A stretch of DNA of 64,000 nt from Stenotrophomonas sp. SAU14A_NAIMI4_8 (GTDB lineage: Bacteria > Pseudomonadota > Gammaproteobacteria > Xanthomonadales > Xanthomonadaceae), in contig NZ_CP025999.1 of NCBI RefSeq assembly GCF_003086695.1, positions 2,645,680 through 2,709,679 of the forward strand, in the 5' to 3' direction. Under the pieces are notes generated by a model. It made no database searches. It was given only the letters and a program-made list of their open reading frames with translations, and had not been told where the DNA came from. Shown here one piece after another: positions 1 through 10,092 of the stretch (within the stretch, counting starts at the first letter, position 1; the number at the start of each line of letters is the position of its first letter). The position numbers were made by a program, and so were the translations under genes.

Positions 1-809
1 CACCAGCGCGCATCCACCGGCGCATGGTTGTACAGCCACTGCACCGGGCGCTGGCCGCTCCAGGCCAGGCAGGCGTCGACTTCGCGCACCTGCTCGGCGA
101 TATGAATGTGCACGGGGCCTTCGGTCAACGGCAGCAGCGCGCTCAGTTCTTCACCGGTCACTGCCCGCAGGCTGTGCGGCGCGATGCCCAGCACCGCATC
201 GGGCAGGGCGGCCAGGGCCGGCTTGGCCGCATCCAGCAGCTGCGCGAAACCTTCCACGTCGTGGATCAAGCGGCGCTGCGCGGGATTGGGCGGCGCGCCG
301 CCGAAATCGGCGTGCGCATAGAACACCGGCAGCAGAGTCAGGCCGATGCCGGTCTGCGCCGCAGCGGCGGCAATGCGCGCGCTCATCTCGGCGCGGTTCG
401 CGTACCGCTGGCCATCGGCGTCGTGGTGCAGGTAGTGGAATTCGCCCACCCGGGTGAAGCCGCTTTCCAGCATTTCCATGTACGCCTGCGCGGCAATGGC
501 CTGCACGGCATCGGGACGCAGGTGCGCCAGGAAGCGGTACATCAGCTCGCGCCAGCTCCAGAAGCTGTCGCCGTCGCCGCCGCCGATCTCGGTCAGCCCC
601 GCCATGCCGCGCTGGAAGGCGTGGCTGTGCAGATTCGGCAGGCCCGGCACCGCGATGCCGACGCGGGTATCCCCTGCTTCGGCAGCCTGCCCCGTGCTGA
701 TCGCGGTGATGCGACCGTGCTGCACCTGCAGGCGCACGTCACGGGCCCAGCCGTCGGCCAGCAAGGCATGGGCGGCGTGGAAAGCGGCAGGGGAACGCGA
801 ATCAGACAT
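1..809 (-). CDS. hutF: Formimidoylglutamate deiminase HutF (3' end cut by window edge)
   Basis: Metal-dependent amidohydrolase that deiminates N-formimidoyl-L-glutamate to N-formylglutamate and ammonia, the step between HutI and HutG in the two-step branch of histidine breakdown. The frame is open from an ATG at 809 to the left edge, about 269 codons of a family of roughly 450 residues, so the C-terminal part is missing. The N-terminal beta domain is followed by the metal-binding PGLPNLHSHAFQR signature, then a GEFHYLHH segment and the HIHIAEQ metal-site strand. It is divergent from hutI across a 58-base gap holding an operator-like palindrome. The presence of a HutG-type deformylase downstream fits this assignment over a guanine deaminase. 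Confidence 0.93.
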   Translation of the reverse strand, partial: MSDSRSPAAFHAAHALLADGWARDVRLQVQHGRITAISTGQAAEAGDTRVGIAVPGLPNLHSHAFQRGMAGLTEIGGGDGDSFWSWRELMYRFLAHLRPDAVQAIAAQAYMEMLESGFTRVGEFHYLHHDADGQRYANRAEMSARIAAAAAQTGIGLTLLPVFYAHADFGGAPPNPAQRRLIHDVEGFAQLLDAAKPALAALPDAVLGIAPHSLRAVTGEELSALLPLTEGPVHIHIAEQVREVDACLAWSGQRPVQWLYNHAPVDARW

Positions 810-832
810 GGCTGGACAACCCGAAAGGGACG

Positions 833-855
833 CTTATATTGTATAGACATATAAG
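833..855. promoter_or_regulatory. Operator-like palindrome between hutF and hutI (candidate HutC site)
   Basis: A 7-base inverted repeat (CTTATAT at 833-839, ATATAAG at 849-855) encloses TGTATAGACA (840-849), itself a TGT-N4-ACA dyad. It is an A/T-rich island in GC-rich DNA, placed midway between two divergent hut genes. HutC is a GntR-family repressor that responds to urocanate, and operators of that family have this kind of dyad. No hutC gene is visible in the window, so the binding protein is inferred. Confidence 0.55.
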
Positions 856-867
856 CACAGCCGCGTA

Positions 868-2100
868 GTGGATGCCATGCACGTCGACACCCTCTGGTCC
901 AATGTCCACCTGATGACCCTTGATGGCGAGGGCCTGGGAATCATCCGCGACGGCGTGCTGGCCTGCGCCGACGGCCGCATCGTGCACGTCGGCCCGGCCG
1001 GCAGCGATACCCACCTGCGCCCGACCACGCGTTTCGATGGCGAGGGCCGCTGGATCTCGCCCGGGCTGGTCGACTGCCACACGCACCTGGTCTACGCCGG
1101 CAACCGCGCCAACGAATTCGAGCAGCGCCTGCAGGGCGTCAGCTATGCCGATATCGCCCGCGCCGGCGGCGGCATCGTCTCCACCGTACGCGCCACCCGT
1201 GCCGCCAGTGCGGAGCAGTTGGCCGCAGAAAGCCGCCCACGCCTGCTGGCGATGCGTGCCGAAGGCGTGACCACGGTCGAGATCAAATCCGGCTATGGCC
1301 TGACCCTGGCCGACGAACGCAAGCAGTTGCAGGTCGCGCGCGCGCTGGGCGAGCAATGCCAGGTGAACGTGGCCACCACCTTCCTGGGCGCGCACGCGGT
1401 GCCGCCGGGCCGACAGGCGCAGGAGTACACCGACGAGGTGTGCAACGTGATGATTCCGGCCATCGCCGCCGAAGGCCTGGCCGAAGCGGTGGACGTGTTC
1501 TGCGAGAACATCGCGTTCTCGCCCGCACAGGCGCGGCAGGTGTTCGAGGCGGCCCGTGCCAGCGGCCTGGCGGTGAAGATCCACGCCGAACAGATGAGCA
1601 ACCAGCATGGCGCCGAACTGGCCGCCGGCTTCGGTGCGCTGTCGGCCGACCATATCGAACATCTGGATGCGGCCGGCATCGCCGCCATGGCCGCCGCCGG
1701 CACCGTGGCCGTACTGCTGCCCGGCGCCTTCTATTTCACCCGCGATACCACCCTGCCCCCGATTGCCGCGCTGCGTGCGGCCGGCGTGCCGCTGGCCCTG
1801 GCCACCGACAGCAACCCCGGCACCTCGCCGCTGACCAGCCCGCTGCTGGCCATGAACATGGGCGCCACCCTGTTCCGCCTGACCGTGGACGAATGCATTG
1901 CCGGCTTCACCCGTGAAGCGGCGCGCGCGCTGGGCCGCGGCGAACGCATCGGCCGCCTGGCCGTGGGCATGGACTGCGACCTGGCGATCTGGGACATCGA
2001 CGCGCCGGCCGACCTGGTCTATCGCATGGGATTCAACCCGCTGCACGCGCGCGTGGTGCGCGGGCAGCCCGACCTGCCTGCTTCCTGGAGCAACACATGA
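868..2100 (+). CDS. hutI: Imidazolonepropionase HutI
   Basis: Third step of histidine degradation: hydrolyses 4-imidazolone-5-propionate to N-formimidoyl-L-glutamate in the cytosol. The 410-residue length is normal for the family. The amidohydrolase metal site [10 protein letters not shown] is followed by [10 protein letters not shown], the substrate-pocket HAEQ segment, and a C-terminal [10 protein letters not shown] metal strand. Translation can begin at GTG 868 or ATG 877; no strong ribosome binding site decides between them, and the longer form is given. The stop overlaps the hutH start (ATGA at 2097), implying translational coupling. It is the first gene of a four-gene operon running from the divergent promoter region it shares with hutF. 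Confidence 0.96.
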   Translation: MDAMHVDTLWSNVHLMTLDGEGLGIIRDGVLACADGRIVHVGPAGSDTHLRPTTRFDGEGRWISPGLVDCHTHLVYAGNRANEFEQRLQGVSYADIARAGGGIVSTVRATRAASAEQLAAESRPRLLAMRAEGVTTVEIKSGYGLTLADERKQLQVARALGEQCQVNVATTFLGAHAVPPGRQAQEYTDEVCNVMIPAIAAEGLAEAVDVFCENIAFSPAQARQVFEAARASGLAVKIHAEQMSNQHGAELAAGFGALSADHIEHLDAAGIAAMAAAGTVAVLLPGAFYFTRDTTLPPIAALRAAGVPLALATDSNPGTSPLTSPLLAMNMGATLFRLTVDECIAGFTREAARALGRGERIGRLAVGMDCDLAIWDIDAPADLVYRMGFNPLHARVVRGQPDLPASWSNT

Positions 2101-3638
2101 GCAACACCCTGGTTCTTCGCCCCGGCCATGTCACCCTTGCCCAGTGGCGGCAGGTCTACCGCGGCGCGCCGCTTGCACTGGACCCGGCCGCGCTGCCGGT
2201 GGTGCGCGCCAGTGCCGCCGCCGTGGCCGCCATCGTCGCCAAGGGCGCGCCGGTGTATGGCATCAACACCGGCTTCGGCAAGCTGGCCAGCGTGCGCATC
2301 GAGCGCGAAGACCTGGCCACCCTGCAGCGGAACATCGTGCTGTCGCATGCCGCTGGCGTGGGCGAACCGATGCCGGCCAGCGTGGTGCGGCTGATGATGG
2401 CGCTGAAGCTGGTCAGCCTGGCCCAGGGTGCTTCAGGCGTGCGCGAAGAAACCCTGTTGCTGCTGGAAGCGATGCTGGTGAAGGGCGTGCTGCCGGTGGT
2501 GCCCGCGCAGGGTTCGGTGGGTGCGTCCGGCGATCTGGCACCGCTCTCGCACCTGGCCAGCGTGATGCTGGGCGTGGGCGAGGCCTTCGTTGGCGAAGAG
2601 CGCCTGCCGGCCGTGGAAGCCCTGGCACGCGCGGGCCTGCAGCCGGTGGAACTGGGCGCGAAGGAAGGCCTGGCCCTGCTCAACGGCACCCAGTTCTCCA
2701 CCGCGTACGCGCTGGCCGGGCTGTTCGAGATCGAGACCGTGTTCCAGGCCGCGCTGGTGACCGGCGCACTTTCCGTGGAAGCGGCCAAGGGCTCGGACAC
2801 GCCGTTTGATCCGCGCATCCATGCCATCCGTGGCCAACGCGGGCAGATCGCCACCGCCGCCACCCTGCGTTCGCTGATGCAGGGCTCGGACATCCGCGAA
2901 TCGCACCGCGACAACGACGTACGCGTGCAGGACCCGTACTGCCTGCGCTGCCAGCCGCAGGTGATGGGCGCGGCACTGGACATCCTGCGCCAGGCGGCGA
3001 CCACGCTGGAAATCGAAGCCAACGGCGTGTCCGATAATCCGCTGGTGTTCACCGATACCGGCGAAGCGTTGTCCGGTGGCAACTTCCACGCCGAGCCGGT
3101 GGCCTTCGCCGCCGACATGCTGGCGATGGCGGTGTGCGAGATCGGGTCGATCAGCGAGCGCCGCCTGGCCATGCTGGTGGACCCGGCACTGTCCGGCCTG
3201 CCGGCGTTCCTGACCCCGCGCCCCGGTTTGAATTCCGGCTTCATGATTCCGCAGGTGACCGCTGCGGCGCTGGTTTCGGAAAACAAGCAGCGCGCGTACC
3301 CGGCCAGTGTCGATTCGATCCCGACCTCGGCCAACCAGGAAGACCATGTATCGATGGCCGCACATGGCGCGCGCCGCCTGATGCAGATGGCCGAGAACGC
3401 GGCCAACGTGATCGGCATCGAGCTGCTGGCCGCGGCCCAGGGCTGCGATTTCCACGCGCCCCTGCGCTCCAGCGCCGCACTGGAAACCGTGCGCGCCACC
3501 CTGCGCGCGCAGGTGCCGACGCTGGAAGAAGACCGCTACTTCCACCCGGACATGGTGGCCGCCACCGATCTGGTGCGCAGCGGTGCGCTGGCACAGGGCC
3601 TGGGTGACCTGCTTCCCACCGTGGAGCCGCAGGCATGA
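2097..3638 (+). CDS. hutH: Histidine ammonia-lyase HutH
   Basis: Commits histidine to catabolism by non-oxidative removal of ammonia to give urocanate. The 513 residues match the family's usual size. The Ala-Ser-Gly triad that cyclises to the MIO electrophile is at residues 143-145 within [12 protein letters not shown], and the tyrosine-containing [10 protein letters not shown] loop is at about residue 55. Downstream [18 protein letters not shown] and GNFHAEP are family signatures. It overlaps hutI by four bases at its start and hutG by four at its end, so the operon appears translated as a coupled unit. Confidence 0.97.
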   Translation: MSNTLVLRPGHVTLAQWRQVYRGAPLALDPAALPVVRASAAAVAAIVAKGAPVYGINTGFGKLASVRIEREDLATLQRNIVLSHAAGVGEPMPASVVRLMMALKLVSLAQGASGVREETLLLLEAMLVKGVLPVVPAQGSVGASGDLAPLSHLASVMLGVGEAFVGEERLPAVEALARAGLQPVELGAKEGLALLNGTQFSTAYALAGLFEIETVFQAALVTGALSVEAAKGSDTPFDPRIHAIRGQRGQIATAATLRSLMQGSDIRESHRDNDVRVQDPYCLRCQPQVMGAALDILRQAATTLEIEANGVSDNPLVFTDTGEALSGGNFHAEPVAFAADMLAMAVCEIGSISERRLAMLVDPALSGLPAFLTPRPGLNSGFMIPQVTAAALVSENKQRAYPASVDSIPTSANQEDHVSMAAHGARRLMQMAENAANVIGIELLAAAQGCDFHAPLRSSAALETVRATLRAQVPTLEEDRYFHPDMVAATDLVRSGALAQGLGDLLPTVEPQA

Positions 3639-4489
3639 ATGCCCGCCCCGACTGGCTGACGGTGCACGAGGGCGATGCCCCGCTGATTGTCAGCTTCCCG
3701 CATACCGGCAGCGAACTGCCGCACGAGCTGATGGGCGACTACCACTCGCCGTGGCTGGCGCGGCGCGATGCCGACTGGTGGGTGCACGAGCTGTACGACT
3801 TCGCGCGCGGCATGGGCGCGACCACCGTGCGTTCGGCGATCTCGCGTTCGGTGATCGACCTCAACCGCGACCCGAGTGGCGTTTCGCTTTACCCGGGCCA
3901 GAACACAACCGGCCTGTGCCCGCTGACCACCTTCGACAACCAGCCGCTGTACCACGCAGGTCGCGAGCCGGACGAAGCGGAAATCGCGCGCCGCCGCGAC
4001 ACGTATTTCGCGCCCTACCACGATGAACTGGCCGCACAGATCGCGCGTCTGCGCGCGCAGCACGGTACGGTGGTGGTGTACGACGCGCATTCGATCCGTT
4101 CGCACATTCCGCATCTGTTCGATGGCGAACTGCCGCAGTTCAACCTGGGCACCGCCGGTCCGTCTGGCGCACCGGATACGTCCTGCGACAACGCGCTCAG
4201 CGATGTGGTGGAAAACCTGCTGAAGATCAGCAGCATGAGCCAGGTGCGCAACGGCCGCTTCAAGGGCGGCTGGATCACCCGGCATTACAGCGACATCCCC
4301 GGCGGCGTGCATTCGCTGCAGATGGAACTGGCCTGCCGCGGGTACATGCACGAGCCGCTGCCCGACCAGGTGGACGAGCACAGCTGGCCCACCCCGCTGG
4401 ACCCCGACCACGCCGCACCGCTGCGCCACACCCTGGCGCAGGTGCTCAACGCCTGCCTTGAATTCGCTACCAACCGGAGCGCCGCATGA
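3635..4489 (+). CDS. hutG: N-formylglutamate deformylase HutG
   Basis: Hydrolyses N-formyl-L-glutamate to glutamate and formate, completing the pathway that uses HutF. The 284-residue protein belongs to the FGase amidohydrolase family (PF05013), not the arginase-like formimidoylglutamase family that shares the hutG name. Visible signatures are [10 protein letters not shown] near the N-terminus, [18 protein letters not shown] [16 protein letters not shown], and the C-terminal [13 protein letters not shown] overlaps join it to hutH upstream and hutU downstream. Confidence 0.95.
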   Translation: MNARPDWLTVHEGDAPLIVSFPHTGSELPHELMGDYHSPWLARRDADWWVHELYDFARGMGATTVRSAISRSVIDLNRDPSGVSLYPGQNTTGLCPLTTFDNQPLYHAGREPDEAEIARRRDTYFAPYHDELAAQIARLRAQHGTVVVYDAHSIRSHIPHLFDGELPQFNLGTAGPSGAPDTSCDNALSDVVENLLKISSMSQVRNGRFKGGWITRHYSDIPGGVHSLQMELACRGYMHEPLPDQVDEHSWPTPLDPDHAAPLRHTLAQVLNACLEFATNRSAA

Positions 4490-6153
4490 CCCGCAACGAC
4501 CCCAGCCGCACCATCACCGCGCCGACCGGTACCACGCTGAATGCCAAAAGCTGGCTGACCGAGGCGCCGCTGCGCATGCTGATGAACAACCTGCACCCGG
4601 ACGTGGCCGAGCGCCCGCAGGAACTGGTGGTGTACGGCGGCATCGGCCGCGCCGCGCGCGACTGGGAAAGCTTCGATGCCATCGTGGAAACGCTGAAGCG
4701 GCTGGACGATGACCAGACCCTGCTGGTGCAGTCAGGCAAGCCGGTGGGCGTGTTCCGCACCCATGCCGATGCGCCGCGCGTGCTGATCGCCAATTCCAAC
4801 CTGGTGCCGCGCTGGGCCAACTGGGACCACTTCAACGAGCTGGATAAGAAGGGCCTGGCCATGTACGGCCAGATGACCGCCGGCAGCTGGATCTACATCG
4901 GCGCGCAGGGCATCGTGCAGGGCACCTACGAAACCTTCGTGGAAATGGGCCGCCAGCACTACAACGGCAACCTGGCCGGCAAGTGGCTGTTCACCGGTGG
5001 CCTGGGCGGCATGGGCGGCGCACAGCCGCTGGCCGCGGTGATGGCCGGTGCCTCGTGCCTGGCGGTGGAATGCCGCAAGAGCAGCATCGACATGCGCCTG
5101 CGCACCGGTTACCTGGACACCTGGACCGACAACCTGGACGAGGCGCTGCGCCTGATCGAGGAATCGTGCACGGCCAAGAAGCCGCTGTCGGTGGGCCTGC
5201 TGGGCAACGTGGCCGACGTGCTGGACGAACTGCTGATCCGCGGCGTGAAGCCGGACCTGCTGACCGACCAGACCTCGGCCCACGACCCGGTGAACGGCTA
5301 CCTGCCGCAGGGCTGGACCGTGGAGGAATGGGACCAGAAGCGCGTTTCCGCGCCGAAGGTCGTGGAAAAGGCCGCGCGCGAATCGATGGCCAACCACATC
5401 CGCGCCATGCTCGGCTTCCATGCGCTGGGCGTGCCCACCGTGGATTACGGCAACAACCTGCGGCAGATGGCGCTGGAAGAAGGCGTGGACGATGCCTTCG
5501 ATTTCCCCGGCTTCGTGCCGGCCTATATCCGCCCGCTGTTCTGCCGCGGCATCGGCCCGTTCCGCTGGGCCGCACTGAGCGGCGATCCGGAAGACATCGC
5601 CAAGACCGATGCCAAGGTGAAGGAACTGATTCCGGACAACCCGCACCTGCACCGCTGGCTGGACATGGCCGCCGAGAAGATCAAGTTCCAGGGCCTGCCG
5701 GCACGCATCTGCTGGGTCGGTCTGGGCGACCGTGATCGCCTGGGCCTGGCGTTCAACGAGATGGTGGCCAACGGTGAACTGAAGGCGCCGGTAGTGATCG
5801 GCCGCGACCATCTGGACAGCGGCAGCGTGGCCTCGCCGAACCGCGAAACCGAAGCGATGGCCGACGGCTCCGATGCAGTGTCCGACTGGCCGCTGCTCAA
5901 TGCCCTGTTGAACACCGCCAGCGGCGCCACCTGGGTGTCGCTGCACCATGGCGGCGGCGTGGGCATGGGCTTCTCGCAGCATGCCGGCATGGTGATCGTC
6001 TGCGACGGCACCGAAGCGGCCGCCAAGCGGATTGGCCGCGTGCTGTGGAACGACCCGGCCACCGGCGTGATGCGCCATGCCGATGCCGGATATGAGATCG
6101 CGGTGGAATGCGCGAAGGAGAAGGGATTGGATCTGCCGGGGATTCTGCGCTGA
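4486..6153 (+). CDS. hutU: Urocanate hydratase HutU
   Basis: Second step of histidine degradation: adds water to urocanate to give imidazolonepropionate, using tightly bound NAD as an electrophile. At 555 residues it is full length. The NAD-binding [13 protein letters not shown] motif is at about residue 170, the [11 protein letters not shown] segment at about 325, and [11 protein letters not shown], carrying the conserved cysteine region, at about 405. [11 protein letters not shown] near the C-terminus is a family hallmark. It is the last gene of the operon. The order I-H-G-U places this second-step enzyme last, as is common in Xanthomonadaceae. Confidence 0.97.
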   Translation: MTRNDPSRTITAPTGTTLNAKSWLTEAPLRMLMNNLHPDVAERPQELVVYGGIGRAARDWESFDAIVETLKRLDDDQTLLVQSGKPVGVFRTHADAPRVLIANSNLVPRWANWDHFNELDKKGLAMYGQMTAGSWIYIGAQGIVQGTYETFVEMGRQHYNGNLAGKWLFTGGLGGMGGAQPLAAVMAGASCLAVECRKSSIDMRLRTGYLDTWTDNLDEALRLIEESCTAKKPLSVGLLGNVADVLDELLIRGVKPDLLTDQTSAHDPVNGYLPQGWTVEEWDQKRVSAPKVVEKAARESMANHIRAMLGFHALGVPTVDYGNNLRQMALEEGVDDAFDFPGFVPAYIRPLFCRGIGPFRWAALSGDPEDIAKTDAKVKELIPDNPHLHRWLDMAAEKIKFQGLPARICWVGLGDRDRLGLAFNEMVANGELKAPVVIGRDHLDSGSVASPNRETEAMADGSDAVSDWPLLNALLNTASGATWVSLHHGGGVGMGFSQHAGMVIVCDGTEAAAKRIGRVLWNDPATGVMRHADAGYEIAVECAKEKGLDLPGILR

Positions 6154-6196
6154 TCGAGAGTCGCCGGGCATGGCCCGGCGCAACCGGGATGCTCCT

Positions 6197-6267
6197 GTAG
6201 AGTCGAGCTTGCTCGACTGCTCTTCTCGCCGTCCCGGGAAAGGCCAGTCGAGCCAGCTCGACTCTAC
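6197..6267. repeat. Inverted pair of SMAG elements after hutU
   Basis: Two 23-base GTAG-headed palindromes with GTCGAGC/GCTCGAC stems face each other (6197-6219 and 6245-6267) across about 25 bases. The pair could fold into one large hairpin, and its position 44 bases after the hutU stop suits a transcription end or mRNA-stabilising structure. Confidence 0.8.
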
Positions 6268-6304
6268 AAGAGCGCGGGCGGCCCATACGCTGCCGGTGGG
6301 TGAC

Positions 6305-6337
6305 GTGGCGCGCGCGACCTGTTAACTTGCGCGCCAC
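6305..6337. promoter_or_regulatory. Inverted repeat upstream of the TonB-dependent receptor
   Basis: Perfect 9-base arms GTGGCGCGC (6305-6313) and GCGCGCCAC (6329-6337) flank a 15-base spacer containing GTTAAC, ending 24 bases before the receptor ATG. It does not resemble a Fur box. It could be an operator or a leader hairpin; the sequence alone does not say which. Confidence 0.45.
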
Positions 6338-6361
6338 TTTCGTGGTTTACAGCCTGTCCGC

Positions 6362-8470
6362 ATGTCGCTTCCGTCGTACCGCCCCACCCCGTCGCTGCTG
6401 TTCCTGGCCGTGTCCTTCAGCCTTGCTGCCCCGGCCAACGCCGCCCCGCAGGCCACCACCCTCGATGCCGTGCAGGTGACCGCTGCCGATGCCAGCGCGC
6501 AGGCACGTGAGGCGCTGAAGCGCGTGCCGGGCGCCAGCAATGTCATCGATGTGGCCAAGGCCGACAGCCGGTTGTCCAGCAGCGCCGATGTGCTGGCCTA
6601 CCAGCCGGGCATCAGTGCGCAGTCGCCGGGCAACGAGGGCACCAAGGTGTCGATCCGCGGCTCAGGCATCAACCGTGGACCCGGCGCGCATGCCTCGGGC
6701 ATCGCCGTTTCCCTCGATGGCCTGCCGTTGACCGGCGCGGGCGGCACGCCCTACGAACTGCTGGAACCGCTGTGGCTGTCGCGGGTGGAGGTGCTGCGCG
6801 GCGCCAACGGCTTCGAGCGCGGTGCGCTGGCACTCGGCGGCGCGATCGACTACGTCAGCCGCAGCGGCCGTGATTCGGCCGGTGTGCAGCTGCATTACGA
6901 AGCCGGCAGCCGTGGCTACCAGAAGCGCGGCATCAGCTGGGGCGGCGTCAGCGGCGATGTCGACTACTTCCTCGCCTATACCGATACCGAGTTTGACGGC
7001 TACCAGGACCACGCGCGTGGCGATGGCAAGGGCGCGATGGCCAACATCGGCTGGCAGATCACCCCGGACCTGCAGACCCGCTTCTTCGTGCGCTACCGCG
7101 AGACCAATCACGAAACGCCCGGACGCCTGACCCGCGCGCAGATCCGCAACGACCCACGCGCGGCCAACGCCGCCAACCTGGCCATCGACGCGCGCCGCCC
7201 GCAGCCGGGCAGCACCTGGATCGGCAACATGACCACGCTGCAGATCGACGAGGATTCCTCGCTGCAGGCCGGGCTGGTCTATCACAAGTACCCGATGGAC
7301 TTGAACGAGAGCCTGTACCGCCAGCAGCTGGATTACGCCAATCTGAATGCCACGCTGGACTACCACCGTCGCCATCTGCTGTTCGGGCGGGACAGCGAAA
7401 CCACCGTCGGCCTGCGCGTAACCCACGACCTGCAGGCGAACGTGCGCGAGTCGCTGCGCTTTGCCAGCAATGGCTACGCCGCCGGTACCCGCACGCGTGA
7501 TTTCCGCCACCACGGCACCGACAGCACCCTGCACATCAGCAACAGCCTGGCCTTGAACGAGCGCCTGCGCGTGCAGACCGGCCTGGCCCTGATCAACACC
7601 CAGCGCGACGTGCAGGTGACCTGGCCCAGCAGTGGTGGCCGCCTGCGCGAGCACGACTGGGACTATGCGCCGCGCCTGGGCTTCACCTGGCAGCACAGCG
7701 CGCAGACGCAGTGGTTCGGCAACCTGAGCCGTTCGGTGGAAGCGCCGCATCCGTGGTCGATGATCTGGGGTTCGAACCAATACTTCGCTGCGGGCAACGG
7801 GCCGTCCACCGGCCGCCAGCGCAGCCCGGTGCCGATGCAGAACCAGACCGCCACCACGCTGGAACTGGGTGCGCGCGGTGACGCGGCGCTCGGCCGCTGG
7901 GAGCTGACCGGCTACTACGCGCACGTGAACCACGAGCTGCTGACGGTGGAACTGCAACCGGTGCCGAACCTGTTCATCGCCGAAAACAACGCCAGCCCTA
8001 CCGTGCACCGTGGCATTGAAGCCGGCCTGGACAGCACCCTGTGGCAGGGCGTGCCGGGCCGCCTGTCACTGCGCCAGGCGTACACCTTCAGCGATTTCCG
8101 CTATCGCCACGATGCGCGCTTCGGCAGCAACCGCCTGCCCGGCCTGCCGCAGCACAGCTACCAGGCCGAACTGCGTTTCGATCACGTCTCGGGCCTGTAC
8201 GCGGCGCTGAACACCGAATATGCCTCGCGCATTGCCGTGGATTACGCCAACAGCTACTGGGCCGACAGCCACGTGATCTTCGGCAGCCGCATCGGTTACG
8301 ACGCACCGGGTGGCCGCTGGCAGGCCTGGGCCGAAGTGCGCAACATCGGCGACCGCCATTACGCGGCAACGGTCACGCCCGGCTATGACGACGCCGGCAA
8401 GGACGTGGCCCGTTCGACACCGGGCGAAGGCCGTGGCGTCTATGCAGGGATGCGCTGGCGCTTCGACTGA
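6362..8470 (+). CDS. TonB-dependent outer-membrane receptor
   Basis: Outer-membrane beta-barrel that imports a scarce ligand, probably a ferric siderophore or similar chelate, using energy from TonB. The 702-residue protein has a signal peptide (about residues 1-27, cleaved near ANA), a TonB-box-like TTLDAVQVT at 32-40, and a plug domain (about 50-180) with LAYQPGISAQ, KVSIRGSG and VEVLRGANGFERGALALGGAID. The barrel ends with VYAGMRWRF and a terminal aromatic-charged pair, as barrel-assembly substrates do. No ligand-specific neighbour (sigma/anti-sigma pair, ABC transporter) is present, so the substrate is unknown. Confidence 0.9.
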   Translation: MSLPSYRPTPSLLFLAVSFSLAAPANAAPQATTLDAVQVTAADASAQAREALKRVPGASNVIDVAKADSRLSSSADVLAYQPGISAQSPGNEGTKVSIRGSGINRGPGAHASGIAVSLDGLPLTGAGGTPYELLEPLWLSRVEVLRGANGFERGALALGGAIDYVSRSGRDSAGVQLHYEAGSRGYQKRGISWGGVSGDVDYFLAYTDTEFDGYQDHARGDGKGAMANIGWQITPDLQTRFFVRYRETNHETPGRLTRAQIRNDPRAANAANLAIDARRPQPGSTWIGNMTTLQIDEDSSLQAGLVYHKYPMDLNESLYRQQLDYANLNATLDYHRRHLLFGRDSETTVGLRVTHDLQANVRESLRFASNGYAAGTRTRDFRHHGTDSTLHISNSLALNERLRVQTGLALINTQRDVQVTWPSSGGRLREHDWDYAPRLGFTWQHSAQTQWFGNLSRSVEAPHPWSMIWGSNQYFAAGNGPSTGRQRSPVPMQNQTATTLELGARGDAALGRWELTGYYAHVNHELLTVELQPVPNLFIAENNASPTVHRGIEAGLDSTLWQGVPGRLSLRQAYTFSDFRYRHDARFGSNRLPGLPQHSYQAELRFDHVSGLYAALNTEYASRIAVDYANSYWADSHVIFGSRIGYDAPGGRWQAWAEVRNIGDRHYAATVTPGYDDAGKDVARSTPGEGRGVYAGMRWRFD

Positions 8471-8481
8471 GCACGGCGATT

Positions 8482-8504
8482 GGCGCCGGGAACATCCCGG
8501 CGCC
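8482..8504. terminator. Hairpin after the TonB-dependent receptor
   Basis: Nine-base GC-rich stem GGCGCCGGG/CCCGGCGCC with a 5-base loop, 11 bases after the receptor stop and between two convergent genes. There is no T-tract, so intrinsic termination is uncertain. Confidence 0.45.
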
Positions 8505-8542
8505 CGCCAGCGCAGAAGTGATTCAAGCCCGGACGATGCGGA

Positions 8543-9064
8543 TCAGGAAATACGCCAGCGCGGCAGTCGCTCGCTGCGCTTCCACAGCGTCGGTGCAGAG
8601 CCGATCAGCAGCACCGCCATCAGCCACTTCGGCGATGTGCTGAGCAGTGCAGTAGCCCAGCCCGCATCAACGGCTGCAGCGTCTTCCTGCCAGGGGTTGT
8701 AGCCCAGATACAACACGCTGCCCGTGCGCCACAGCAGCACCGCCCCCACGGCCAGCATGAACAACGCCAGGCTGCGGCACGTCCAGCGCTGCGAGGTCGT
8801 ACCCCATTCGCGCGACAGCGCGACCAGCACGCTGACCAGCGACACGGCGATCAACACCACCAGGGCGATATCCACCTCGCGCCCGACGCGTTCGTATCGG
8901 CAGGCACGGCATTTCGCCTCTTCGCTGGCGGTCGCCGCTTCGGTGGCCGGCACCGCGGCGGGAGGCGACGACTGTGCCAGGCCGGTGAGCGGCAGCAGCA
9001 GCGCCAGAACCACCCCCAACGCCCATCGAAACCAGATGCTGTTGCTGCGCATTGCGATATCCAT
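8543..9064 (-). CDS. Membrane protein of unknown function
   Basis: 173 residues. An N-terminal hydrophobic segment (about 12-30) may be a signal peptide or anchor. A Ser/Ala/Glu-rich linker with a CRAC motif follows, then three probable membrane helices (about 63-84, 97-115 and 140-160). The start at 9064 is supported by AGGAAGGAGA just upstream; the site begins at the end of the preceding gene, 17 bases away. It probably forms a two-gene unit with the proline-rich protein upstream. No family was recognised. Confidence 0.75.
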   Translation of the reverse strand: MDIAMRSNSIWFRWALGVVLALLLPLTGLAQSSPPAAVPATEAATASEEAKCRACRYERVGREVDIALVVLIAVSLVSVLVALSREWGTTSQRWTCRSLALFMLAVGAVLLWRTGSVLYLGYNPWQEDAAAVDAGWATALLSTSPKWLMAVLLIGSAPTLWKRSERLPRWRIS

Positions 9065-9081
9065 TTCGCGTCTCCTTCCTG

Positions 9082-9981
9082 TCAGTTGATCTGTTCGCCC
9101 CGTATCGGGGCACGCCCCACGGCGGCTGCGTACTCCGCCGCCCAGTCCTCCCGCTCAAATACCCAACGGCCATCCTCTCGGTGCAGCAGGAACTTTTCCT
9201 GCTGACCATGGCCGCTGAAGCAGCTGCCACTGACCACCGAAATCATCGCCCACTGCCCGTCGACACTGAACACCGGGCGTGACAGCGAAACGATCTGCAG
9301 CTGCCGTTGGGTCACGTTCCCGTCGCAGCCCGGCCCGCCCTCCGCCTTCATCCTCTGCAACTGTTGAAGGGTCATGCGCTGCGCACCCGCCAGCGCCTGC
9401 TCGGGCACACGCGAACGCCGCGCATTGGCGGCGCGCTGTGCAGCCTCCAGTTCCTGCCGCAGCCGGAACAGCGCCTCACCTTCGTCATCGGGGAAACGGG
9501 CCAGCGGAGCATCATTCTGGCAATCGGTCATGGCGGGCCGCTGCCTGCAGAAAGGCAACGTCCACTCCATCACCCTGGCCCACGAAGGCGCCGGGGTATC
9601 CAGCGTGGGCTGTCGCGGTGGTCGCCAGCGCCCGACATTCTTCACCGCAGGCGCGGTGTCGGCGGGCGTGGTCATGTCCGCCCTTGCCGCCGGAACCGCT
9701 GTACCTGTGTGCGGCGAGGACGGGAGTGGCAAGGCAGCGACCTCCTGCCTCGACAGCGCTTTCACCATCGGCGGCGGCGGGGGCAGCGGCGGAAGCGGCG
9801 GCTGGACCTGCCGGATCGCCAGCGCCATCACCTCGGCCTGCATCTGCGCAGTGCCCAGCACCACGGGCCTTGGACCGATGCGGACCGGTGGCGCCTGCCA
9901 CGCGCGCTCCACCAGCAGCGCCAGCGCCACAAAGGCCGCGACCAACCACAAGATGCGCCTCCAGGTGATGCGTACGTGCAT
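9082..9981 (-). CDS. Membrane-anchored, proline-rich periplasmic protein of unknown function
   Basis: 299 residues from the ATG at 9981, which has a GGGAGG site six bases upstream; longer readings lack such a site. One hydrophobic helix (about 8-27) after a basic N-terminus suggests an inner-membrane anchor. A proline-rich tract (PPLPPLPPPPP) and a long low-complexity linker lead to a C-terminal domain with a coiled-coil-like segment rich in Arg, Gln and Ala, and a FSVDGQWAMISV strand followed by a FERE-type end. Two paired cysteines (GPGCDGN and GSCFSGHG) could form a disulfide. Not recognised; co-transcribed with the small membrane protein downstream. Confidence 0.7.
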   Translation of the reverse strand: MHVRITWRRILWLVAAFVALALLVERAWQAPPVRIGPRPVVLGTAQMQAEVMALAIRQVQPPLPPLPPPPPMVKALSRQEVAALPLPSSPHTGTAVPAARADMTTPADTAPAVKNVGRWRPPRQPTLDTPAPSWARVMEWTLPFCRQRPAMTDCQNDAPLARFPDDEGEALFRLRQELEAAQRAANARRSRVPEQALAGAQRMTLQQLQRMKAEGGPGCDGNVTQRQLQIVSLSRPVFSVDGQWAMISVVSGSCFSGHGQQEKFLLHREDGRWVFEREDWAAEYAAAVGRAPIRGEQIN

Positions 9982-10092
9982 GATCCTCCCTGCTTCGTCC
10001 TGCAACCTTGGCGCCACGCTACGGCGCGCGCGCCACTTGGATCGGCGTGACCACATCGGGCGCCAGCGTCTGCGCCAGCCAACCCAGTGCGG

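Noticed and set aside
24..854. Long plus-strand frame at the left edge
   Set aside because: It is the antisense of hutF, whose minus-strand product has clear amidohydrolase motifs.
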